Shown here: positions 1-9,500 of the stretch, piece after piece
Layout of the letters: every line of letters begins with the position of its first letter
Numbering within the stretch: the first letter of the stretch is position 1
Translations under genes and position numbers: made by a program
Notes under the pieces: generated by a model
Seen by the model: only the letters and a program-made list of their open reading frames with translations
Told to the model about the DNA's origin: nothing
The model's database searches: none
From: JBDHWI01 sp964590135
GTDB taxonomy: Bacteria; Chloroflexota; Anaerolineae; J036; Brachytrichaceae
Direction: 5' to 3'
Length of the DNA: 64,000 nt
NCBI GenBank assembly: GCA_964590135.1
Contig: CAZPVX010000012.1
Location: 62,001-126,000 of the forward strand

Positions 1-5
1 GGAGG

Positions 6-1253
6 ATGAGCAACCACCTCGCCATTGCCACCGTAACCGAGACCCTGCGCCGGCTGATCGAGACGGCCATCCAACTTGATGACGGCGCGGCGGTGTGCGT
101 CTCGCGCCCGCCCGACAGGGTGAATCCATCCACCAACCGGCTCAACCTTTTCCTGTATCACACGGAGATCGATGCAGCTTTCCGCAACCGCGTCGATTTG
201 AACTGGCAGACGTTGCCTGGCGAGAGCGCCGAGCCACCCCTACCGCTGTGCCTGTATTACCTGTTGAGCGCGTATGGCTCAGAGCAGGACGCCGGCGACA
301 TCACCGCACACCGCCTGATGGGGCGCGCTTCGCTCACGCTGCACGATCACCCGATTCTGGGTGCGACTGAGATTCAAGCCGCGCTGCCCGGCACCGATCT
401 GCACGAACAGATCGAGCGGGTGCGCATCACGCCCATGTCGCTTTCGCTGGAGGAGATGTCACGCCTGTGGGGCAGCTTTTCCACGAACTATCGCTTGAGC
501 ATGGCCTACAAGGTCTCGCTAGTGCTGATCGACAGCACTCGCCCAACACGCACGCCGCTGCCGGTGCTGACCATTCGCACCGATGATGGGCGCGGCCTGC
601 AGGTGCAGCCGAACCTGGTTCCACCCTACCCAACACTGACAAACGTGACCCTGCCAGCGCAGCGCGCCGGCGCAGCGCTGGGTGACGCGATCACGCTCGA
701 AGGCCATCATCTTGACGGCACCACAGTGACAGTGCAGATGACGCATCCTGTGCTGTCATCACCCATTTTGATCCCACAAGCCAGTTTCACTTCAGCGTCG
801 TCGACGGCGATTACATTCGCACTGCCATCCGCCGGCAATGCGCCATCCCAATTCGCCGCCGGTTTCTTCACCATCACCGTCGCCACGGTGAAGGCTGGCG
901 TCACGCGCAGCACCAACGCGCTGTATCTGCCGCTCGCGCCGACGATCCAGTCGCGCGCGCCGGCCAGCGCGCCGGCTGGCAACGTCAACCTGGCTGTGAC
1001 ATGTGTGCCGCAGGTGCGCGTGACGCAGAACGTGTCGCTGCTGTTTGGCAGCCGCGAGATTGCACCGCAACCATTCGTGTTGCCGGCGAATCCATCCGCC
1101 GCAAGCGCGCTGCAATTCAACGTAGCTGGCGCAACCGCCGGCGATCAATTCCTGCGACTACGCGTGGACGGCGTGGACAGCAATCTGGTCATCCTGACCG
1201 GCGTGCCGCCCGCGCCACAGTTCGACCCAAATCAAAAGGTGACGATCACATGA
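6..1253 (+). CDS. DUF4255 (Pvc16/Afp16-like) eCIS tail terminator/cap protein
   Basis: Residues 1 to about 185 read as the DUF4255/Pvc16 N-terminal domain, seen in sequences such as NRLNLFLYHTEID and LPLCLYYLLSAYG followed by a segment on dimer packing. In eCIS particles (Afp16, Pvc16) this protein caps the tube and sheath. The rest, about residues 205-400, looks like two IPT/TIG-type beta-sandwiches (for example PPYPTLTNVTLPAQRAG). At 415 aa it is longer than Pvc16 (about 290 aa), and the extension accounts for the difference. A GGAGG Shine-Dalgarno sits at the very edge of the window directly before ATG. Its stop overlaps the ATPase start by 4 bases (ATGA), so the two are probably co-translated. 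Family assignment is by recognised motif pattern; the role is inferred from the family. Confidence 0.85.
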   Translation: MSNHLAIATVTETLRRLIETAIQLDDGAAVCVSRPPDRVNPSTNRLNLFLYHTEIDAAFRNRVDLNWQTLPGESAEPPLPLCLYYLLSAYGSEQDAGDITAHRLMGRASLTLHDHPILGATEIQAALPGTDLHEQIERVRITPMSLSLEEMSRLWGSFSTNYRLSMAYKVSLVLIDSTRPTRTPLPVLTIRTDDGRGLQVQPNLVPPYPTLTNVTLPAQRAGAALGDAITLEGHHLDGTTVTVQMTHPVLSSPILIPQASFTSASSTAITFALPSAGNAPSQFAAGFFTITVATVKAGVTRSTNALYLPLAPTIQSRAPASAPAGNVNLAVTCVPQVRVTQNVSLLFGSREIAPQPFVLPANPSAASALQFNVAGATAGDQFLRLRVDGVDSNLVILTGVPPAPQFDPNQKVTIT

Positions 1254-3193
1254 GTGAGCGACGCTGGATGCGGCACGATGCCTTCCTCGCTGCGGCAGTG
1301 GCGTGGGTGCGGGCAGCCCTATCGGGCAGCGACCGCGCCGAGGCGTTTGCGCGCATGGATGATGAGCGCGAGTGGTCAGCCTTTGCCGGCATCGCCGATG
1401 CTTTCAATCTGTCGCCATTTGAACAGCAGGTGTTGCTGCTGTGCATTGCGTTTGAACTGGACACGAGCATCGGGGCGCTATGCGCGTCCCCATATCCTCG
1501 CATCGGAGCGCAGGCTGAGGATCAACGACCGGCCGGCTATGACGGAAAGCCATTCCCCACCTTCGCCCTGGCGCTGAATGTATTCGACGACCCGCACTGG
1601 GATGCGCTCTCGCCGGAAGGACCGCTGCGCAGGTGGCATCTGATAGCGCTGCATCCCATCGCCGGTCAGCCGCTTGTTTCGGCGGCATTGCAGATTGACC
1701 CGCGCGTGTTGAACGCAGCGAAAGGGTTGGATGATCTGGACGAACGGCTGGCGGTGATTGCGCGCCCCGTTCTGGAAGAGGATCCGCCGCTGGCCGGCTC
1801 ACACATCCAAACGCTGGATCAGATCGCGCAAGTCGTTGGCGCAGCCGGCTCCATGCCAGTGATTCAACTCGCCGGCGCAGACAGCGACGGCAAGCGCGCC
1901 ATAGCCGCGCACCTGGCGCGCATGATGGACGCCAGCTTGCACAGCGTTGCGATGGCGGCGTTGCCGTCGCACCCGGCAGACGTTGCGATGCTTGCACGGC
2001 TGTGGAATCGCGAATGCGCGCTCAGCCGGCGCGTGCTACTGATCGACGCGCGCGAGGCGATGCACGCGTTGAGCGCCGGCGAAAGCGATGGGCAAGGTGA
2101 AGCCGGCATGGGGTCGCTGCGACGCTTCCTCGCCGACCTGCACGGGCTGACGCTGGTGGACGTGCGCGATCCATTGCGCAAGCTGGATGCCGAGACGGCA
2201 GTGTTCGACATCTCCATGCCGGCCATGAGTGAGCAGCGCGAGGCCTGGCGCGCGGCGCTCGATGAGGCCGGCGCAACGCAACTCGCCTCGCAGTTCAACT
2301 TCAGCCTGAGCGCAATCGGACGCATTGTAAAAACTGCGCGCGATGCCGGCGATGCCTGGCGCCTCAGCCTGCGCCGCTCGCGCCCTCAACTCGATCAACT
2401 GGCGCAGCGCATCGATGTGAAAGCGACATGGAACGACATCGTGCTGCCGGCAGCGCAGATTGACCTGCTGCGGCAGATCGCGACACACGTGCAGCATCGC
2501 AGTCGCGTGTATGGCGATTGGGGCTTCGCCGGCAAGCTCAATCGTGGTCTGGGCATCACGGCACTGTTCGCCGGCGACAGCGGAACCGGCAAGACCATGG
2601 CCGCTGAGGTGCTGGCGAGCAATTTGCAACTCAATCTGTATCGCATCGACCTCTCGGCGGTGGTGAGCAAATACATCGGCGAAACCGAGAAGAATTTGCG
2701 CCGGCTGTTCGATGCAGCTGAAGATGGCGGGTCAATCTTGCTCTTCGACGAGGCCGACGCACTGTTCGGTAAGCGCAGCGAGGTGAAGGACAGCCACGAC
2801 CGCTACGCCAATATCGAGGTGAACTACCTGTTGCAGCGAATGGAAGCCTTTCGCGGTTTGGCGATTCTGGCAACGAACATGAAGAGCGCGCTGGATGCGG
2901 CATTTATGCGCCGGCTGCGCTTTGTGGTGCAGTTCCCATATCCGAGCGTGGTCGAGCGCCGGCTGATCTGGCAGAAGGCCTTCCCGCATGCCTTGCCGCT
3001 GGATGCGCTGGATTACGAGCGGCTGGCGCGCTTCAACTTGAGCGGGGGCAACATCCAGAGCATCGCGCTGAACGCGGCTTTTTTGGCTGCACAGAACGGC
3101 GGCGTGGTGTCAATGGCGCATGTGCTGGCCGCAACCCGCACCGAATATGTGAAGCTGGAGCGCGGCGTGAACGAGCGAGAGTTTGAGGCGTAG
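1250..3193 (+). CDS. AAA+ ATPase of eCIS (Afp15/Pvc15-like)
   Basis: A 647-aa protein with a poorly conserved alpha-helical N-terminal half and a classical C-terminal AAA+ module. Walker A is GDSGTGKT at residues 442-449. Walker B is ILLFDEADALFG, with D500 and E501 as the acidic pair. A conserved Arg-rich stretch (MRRLRF) follows in the sensor/Arg-finger region. Afp15/Pvc15-type ATPases are needed for assembly or effector loading in eCIS particles. An upstream in-frame start exists at 1001, but it would lie deep inside the cap gene; the ATG at 1250 overlaps the cap stop (ATGA) and gives the expected length. The position next to DUF4255 matches known eCIS gene order. Confidence 0.88.
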   Translation: MSERRWMRHDAFLAAAVAWVRAALSGSDRAEAFARMDDEREWSAFAGIADAFNLSPFEQQVLLLCIAFELDTSIGALCASPYPRIGAQAEDQRPAGYDGKPFPTFALALNVFDDPHWDALSPEGPLRRWHLIALHPIAGQPLVSAALQIDPRVLNAAKGLDDLDERLAVIARPVLEEDPPLAGSHIQTLDQIAQVVGAAGSMPVIQLAGADSDGKRAIAAHLARMMDASLHSVAMAALPSHPADVAMLARLWNRECALSRRVLLIDAREAMHALSAGESDGQGEAGMGSLRRFLADLHGLTLVDVRDPLRKLDAETAVFDISMPAMSEQREAWRAALDEAGATQLASQFNFSLSAIGRIVKTARDAGDAWRLSLRRSRPQLDQLAQRIDVKATWNDIVLPAAQIDLLRQIATHVQHRSRVYGDWGFAGKLNRGLGITALFAGDSGTGKTMAAEVLASNLQLNLYRIDLSAVVSKYIGETEKNLRRLFDAAEDGGSILLFDEADALFGKRSEVKDSHDRYANIEVNYLLQRMEAFRGLAILATNMKSALDAAFMRRLRFVVQFPYPSVVERRLIWQKAFPHALPLDALDYERLARFNLSGGNIQSIALNAAFLAAQNGGVVSMAHVLAATRTEYVKLERGVNEREFEA

Positions 3194-3236
3194 GCAACCC
3201 AACGCGCCTCGCCTGTGTGTTTGATGGGAGAAGCGC

Positions 3237-3497
3237 ATGACGATCACCATTCACATCGATCGCATCACGCTGGAGGGCGTGGATTGGCAGCCAGCGCAGC
3301 GAGCGCAATTCGAGCGCGCGTTTGCCGGCGAGCTATCGCGCTTGCTGTCTGAGACGGCTCAAAACCTGACAGGCTTCAACGCAAGCCGAAGCGTCACACA
3401 TGTGGCCGGCAATGCGGCAGTGCCGGCAAATCCAACGCCGCACAGCATGGGTGTGCAAGTGGCGCAGTCGGTTTTCATGAGTATGAACGGCGCATGA
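3237..3497 (+). CDS. Small conserved-looking eCIS protein of unknown function (86 aa)
   Basis: Encodes 86 aa with a predicted mixed alpha/beta character. It opens with a beta-like MTITIHIDRITLEG, then an amphipathic helix rich in Gln, Arg and Glu, and ends in a flexible segment with HSMGVQVAQSVFMSM. No domain is recognised. It starts 43 bp after the ATPase gene, with a GGGAGAAGCGC sequence before ATG as a likely ribosome binding site. It ends 4 bp before the giant DUF4157 gene. That tight coupling suggests a partner, adaptor or loading factor for the large protein; this is inference from position only. Confidence 0.7.
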   Translation: MTITIHIDRITLEGVDWQPAQRAQFERAFAGELSRLLSETAQNLTGFNASRSVTHVAGNAAVPANPTPHSMGVQVAQSVFMSMNGA

Positions 3498-3501
3498 CGC
3501 A

Positions 3502-6500
3502 ATGGACAAGCACATGCAGGCGGTGCAAACCGCCGACCCCCCGGCGCGAGATGACCGGCTGAACAAGCCGGCTGCGCCGTGGCGCATGCTGCTTGTCAGC
3601 CCGCCCGGCGACGCGCTGGAGCGCGAGGCCGACGAGGCTGCGCTGGCTGTGTTGCAGGGTCGGCGCGCCGCGCTGCAGGCTGTCATCCATGCAAACGCCA
3701 TCCCGCACACGCAGCCTGTTGAACTGCAAAGCGAACTGGTGCGGCGCGCCATCGCCGGCGACAGCCAATCGCTGCCAGATACCGTGCGCAAAGTCATGCA
3801 GTCGCGCTTCGGCTGCGATTTCAGCCAGGTGCGCGTGCATGACGACGCGCGTGCCGATGCCGCCACGCGAGCGCTGAACGCGCGCGCCTTCGCCGCCGGC
3901 AGCCACCTCGTCTTCAGTCGCAACGCATTCCGGCCCGACACGCGCGAAGGTCTGAAGCTCATTGCGCATGAGCTGACGCATGTGGCGCAACAGCGCCGCG
4001 CCGGCCTGGCGCGTGATTTTCTGTTTGTGCAGCGCGCCGACCGCATCAGCGCCTCTGCCCAGATGAAGGCGCTGCCAGCGCCGCCGGTGCGCAGTTTCGG
4101 CCCTGAAGAAAGCCCGCTTGGCGAGATCAACCAGATTCGCAAGGCAGCCGACCTGGCCGACCTGATGACGATGACACCCGCGCTGGCCGCGCCGCAGCCA
4201 AGCGACAACGCACAGACGGCAACTGCCCTCAAGCGCAGTCAGAACACGCAGCGCGACTACGGGCGGGCATTGGATGGCGAACAACACGAGGGCGAGGCGC
4301 AGGTGACTGAGGCCGGCGCTGCGCTGGAACAAGCCAGCGATCTGGTTGAAGGCGCAGCGGCAGAACAGGGCAAAGAGATTGAGGCGAAGCCGGTCACGCT
4401 GGCAGCGGTGATCGAGAAGGGCGTGAACTTCGCCGAGCCGGAGTTGCAAGGCGAGTTTGAGAGCGAGGATGAGCGCGCCGAGGCGATGCTGGAAGCGCGC
4501 GTGAACAAAACCCGCGCCGAGACGGCGATGGGCGAGTTTGCGCTGAAGGGTGTGGATGTGTCGGCAGCGCTGAAGGATGCCGGCTTGGGCATCGAGCCGA
4601 AGATGCAGGCGGCGATCGATGAGGCAAAGCTGCGCATTTCCACCTCGGCCACAGCCAACCGTGAAGCCATTGCCAAAACAGCGAAAGACGCGCGCGGCAA
4701 GGTGAGCGGGCGCGAGGCCGGCGCGAAGAGCAGACTGGAGCGCGAATACAAAGCCGCCGACAAGGCCATCGAAGATGCCTACAAAACCGAAAAGCTCGCC
4801 ATCGATCTGCACTATGGTCTCAAGCTGATCAGCTTCATCACAACCGAAGTCGCCGGCGGCGCCAGCATCTCGCGCATCTTCAAGGCCGGCTCGGAAAAAT
4901 TCAGCGCTGCCGGCGATGCTGTCTCAGCCAAGGCCACAGAAATCGGCAAGCAATATGCCGATGATTACGCCGCGCAGTACGCGCCGGATGGTGATTTCTT
5001 CGATGGCGAGGACTACTACCGCCGCAAACGCAAGGCGCGCGTGGATGCCTCGAAGGAGACGGCGAAGAAATATGCCGAGGCGTTTGCGCAGCAGGGCAAA
5101 GACGCCGCCGGCGAGGTGGTGAAGAGCGACAAGGACGTCATCGCCGAGTTGGGCAAGCAGGTCAACCAGAAGCGCGATGAGGCGCAGGTCGAATACAAAA
5201 AGGCGCTGGCCGATCTGGAGACCAGCTACAAGGCAGCCAAGGCAAGCGCGAAAGCAGCGTATGACGCGCAGCTAGCATCGCTCAAGGCATCGGGCATCGG
5301 CAGCCGCGCGGCCATCAGCCGGCTGGAGAAGGCGTTGCTGAAGCAATTGGACGAGACCGAGCAGCAGCAACTGACACAGACCGAGGGCAACGCCGGCTTC
5401 GCGCTGGAGCAGTTGATTTTGGCCGTCGATGGTGCTGCGACCTCGCTGGAGCAATCGCTGGCCGCCGGCCTGCTCAGCCTGGAGCAACAGCAGGCGCCGG
5501 ATGCCGAGGCACTCGCCGCGATGATGGCCGAGGCGCAGACCGGCTTGGACGATGCACAGGCGGTGACACTGGGTGAAATCGACGGCAGCGTGGCGGCAGC
5601 GACCGAGCAATTGCTGGCGAATGCCGATGCGACCGTCGCGCAATTTATGGCGCTGCTGCAGCAGGCCGACGACCGATCGAAACCCATCTACGAGTCATTC
5701 GACGCCAGCACCACACACGCTGTTCGCCTCACCGTTGCGGGGCTGAAGAAGACATCGAGCGATTTTGTAAAGGGCGCAGCCGACACACGCACCGCTGGCA
5801 AGCAGGGCATCGACGACGCGCACCAATCCGTCGTCGACTACATCACCGACATCGAAACCAAACTGCCCAAGGCGCTTGAGGGCAAGGCGAAGGAATTTCA
5901 AGGCACAGAAGGCAGCAGCGACGGCCTGATGGCCGCGCTGTATGGCAAGTTGCCCGAAACGACGGACATCCGCAAGGACATTGAGAAGCAGGCCGAAGAG
6001 GCAGCGGATGCGATCAAACCGGCGTGGAAAGAAGTCATCGCTTTCGTGTTGACCATCATCATCACGGTGGTGGTGGCAGTGGCGATTGCTGCGCTGGTGG
6101 CTTCGGGCGTGGGCTTTGGATTGGGGCTGTTGCTGGCCGCCGGCATTGGCGCGCTGGGCGGAGTGGCGAAGGCCGGCGTGGAAGCATGGCGCGCGGACAA
6201 GCCGCTGACGTGGAAGGACGTGGGCAAGGCCGCAGCGCTGGGCGCGATCGATGGCATGTTGCAATTCGCCGGCGGCCGCGCGCTGAAAGCGCTCAAGCTG
6301 CCCGATACCGGCTGGAAGAAAGCTGCCTATGAGGGCGGTTCAAACTTCGCGCAGGGTGTGGGCAACGACTTCGCCGGCCTGGGTTGGGATGCGCTGGTCG
6401 ACGGCAAGAAGGTCGGCTGGAAGGACTTCACCGGTTCGCTGGCGACAAATGCGATCGGCGCGGGGCTGAATGTGGGCGCCGGCGGTTTGTTTGGCAAGAC

Positions 6501-9500
6501 CAAGCTGAAGGCCAACCAGTTTGAGGAGGCGGTTTTCAAGGGCGGGTTGAAGGACCTGGGCCGGAAAGAGGTGGTGGAAGGGTTAAAGGCCAAGGGCAAG
6601 GACATGCTCATCAATGCCACCACCAACACACTGGGCGACAAGGATCTGCTCACAAAGGCATATGAGGGCAAGCTTTCGTTCGACGATGTGAAGAAGACCG
6701 CATTGCAAAAGGTGGGTCAGGAAGGCGTCACGGCGGCGGTGCATTACGGCATGAAGAAGCAGCGCTTCGCCGATAAAGACGCGCCGGAAGGCTCGCAAGC
6801 GCCAAAGAAAAGCGTCGAGGACAAGCTAAAAGACAAATTCAGCAGCGCCGGAAAGGCGTGGGACGACTACAAGGCGAGCAAGAAAGCAGGCGGCAAGAAG
6901 GGCGAGGGCGGCGATCAGCAGGGCAGCGAAGGTCAGCAACAACAAAATCAGCAGCCCAATCAACAGGCGCAGCAGCAAACACAACAACCCCAGACGCAGC
7001 AAGAGGGCGCACCGCTGGGAACCGCTGGCCAACAGCAGCAAGACCAGCAGCAAACGACACAGCAACAAGCCACGCAGCAGGGTGATGTGAATCAGACCGC
7101 CAAGCCCGCTCAGGGCAACACCGAGCAACAAACAGCTGCCAAGAGCCAGACAGAGACGGGTGAAACGAAGCCGGCGCAGCCGCAATCTCCAGAGGACAAC
7201 CTAACGACGCAACAGCAGGACGCGCAGCCCAACGAGGCAACAAAAAACAGCGCCAGCGCAAAGCCGGCGCAGGACAACGCAACGCCCGAACCAACCGCAC
7301 AGCAGAGCAAGCCTGCCGGCAGCGAAGATCCTGACTCTCTCAGGCCGCCGAAGGCGAATCCAAATGAAAACGCACCGACGTCGAAGATCAAGCTGCCAGA
7401 AGGCGATCTCGAGGCTGAGCCAACGCGTTTGCAGGCCAAGCCGGCAGATGAGGACGCCGCAGCCGCCACACCCAAAAAGCAACGCAAGGGCACGCAGAAG
7501 GAAGGCGGGAAGAAGGAGAGCGCAAAGAAGGCCGGCGCGAAGGCTGAGGCCGGCGACAAACAAGGCGAGACACAGACATCCAAGGGCAAAGGCACTGCAA
7601 CGACTGAGGAGCCGGCAGCGCAGCAGCAGAAAGACAAGCCCAAACCTGGCAAGCATGATGCTGAGGTGGAAGCCGAAGCGTTGGCAAAGAAGCAGGTTGC
7701 CGAGACCGCGCTGGATGACTTGCAGCAAAAGCTCAAAGCCGGCGACCCTCATGCCGTTCACAGCGCAGCCGAGGCGCTGATCAAGAGCGCCGGCAACTGG
7801 AAGACCGACCTGAAGCAGCAGTTGGCGCGCATGAACAAGGCAGAGCGCGCGCAGGTGGAAACCGCGCTGGTGGAAGCGCGCGACAAGATCGTGTCCGATG
7901 CCTTCCAGCAAGTGCGGGCGAAGTATCCCAACGTGGACATGTTCAATGTTGGCACCAAGTCGTTCGGCAGCGACATCGACATCACCATCAAACCGAAGCG
8001 CGCCGCCGGCGCCGGCCCTGAAGCCGATCCGAAGGCGCGCCAGAAGGCCATCGCCGATGCATCGAAGGCGGCGAAGATGATGTCGGAGACCTTGCGCGCT
8101 GCAACTGGCGGCGAGACCGACGCGACCATCGACACCAACGTCTACGCCTACATCGGCGAGGACGATGTGCAGCTGAAGAGTGACGCAGACCGGCAACTGC
8201 AGGCCGACACCAGCCGTGTGCTGGGGCTGGCCGAACAGAAGCGCGGCATGACGCCGAAGCAGTGGGGCTCATTCAAGGAGGGACTGCGCTTTGATGCGGG
8301 ACGCGGGACGAAGAAAGCGACAGCGCAAGTCGACGTGGAGCGGGCAGCCAACGCGCAGATGAAGAAAGACCTGCGCAAGGCTGAGGCGATGGTGAGCCGG
8401 CTGGACAAGGTGCGCGCCACCGCCGAGAAAAATGCGCGCGCCAAAGCACCGGACGCAACTGAGGCCGAAATTGCGCGCACGGCGCGCGAAGCCGTGTTGA
8501 TGAAGAAGCGCGGCGAACTGGCGCGCGAGATGGGCAAGGATGCGCCGGATTTGAAGAAGGTGCTGCGGCTGCAATCCGACATCCTGTGGTTTGAACCAGA
8601 TGCCTATGCTTCCAGGGCGGCCATCGACCAGGCAGTGGGCGGGCAGAGCATGCGCGCTGCCGGCACAAAGTCGCCGCGCAACCAGCAGATCGACGCCGAA
8701 CTTGAATCCATCGTCCAGCAGTTGAAGACGGAGCGCAAGGGCGAGCAACCCGACACCGCCAGGATCGCTGCGCTGGAGGAGCAAGCGCGCAAGCTGCAAG
8801 ATCAGCGCAGTGAGGACACCATCGCCGACATGAAGGCACTGAGCGATGCGCGAACCGCGCGTGGAGCCGGTGCAACACAGATCACAGCGGAACATGCCCT
8901 GAGCAACGCCGCCGGCGTAGCCTCAGCCAACCTGGGAATGATGAAAGATCACATTCACCATGCCGCCGATCTGGACGGGCAGGTGAAGTCGGCGGCAAAG
9001 TATGGCGCGCGCATCATGCAGGCGGAGAACGATGCAAATTTGCGCGGCGGTGGCGATGTGGCCGGCGCGTTCGGCACGTTCATGCAGAGCCGCGCGCCGG
9101 GGTTGCCGAAAGAAGATGCCGATGCCGTTGCGAAGCAGATGCTGGACGACTTCGCAGTGAAGCGCGGACATGTGGATGCCGACGGCCGGCCCAAGGTGAC
9201 TGAAAGCACGAAGCGATTGTTCGTGAAGGAAGTGCAGCAGTGGGCCGAGAGCGCAACGACGCGGCTGCACCAGTTGGACGCAACCAAGCGCGCCCTGAAT
9301 GCGCCGCCGGCGCCGCAGAAGCTGAAGGCATCCGACCCCAGCAAACCATCACCCGAAGACGACCCAGATGCGACGGTGGCGAAGAGCGCGTCGAAGGATA
9401 CGGCTGCACCGGCAGAAGCGCCATCACTCAAAGCGACAGGCGCGAAGGCCGGCAAGAGCGCCATCCCCACGCCGGAAGAAACGCTCGCCGCGCAGCCGCA

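Noticed and set aside
3475..4812. Long minus-strand frame (445 codons) opposite the start of the giant gene
   Set aside because: It is a shadow of the Ala/Lys/Glu-rich coding strand in GC-rich DNA; it shows Arg/Leu/His-rich, low-information sequence and no family match.
6900..7250. Possible tandem repeat array or CRISPR-like structure in the Gln-codon-rich stretch
   Set aside because: The repetition is only at the level of cag/caa codons inside one open frame, with no direct repeats of constant length separated by spacers.
7201..8196. Minus-strand hydrophobic frame (331 codons) that might look like a membrane protein
   Set aside because: It is antisense to Gln/Lys/Ala-rich repeats, which read as Leu/Cys/Phe-rich on the other strand, giving a false membrane appearance.
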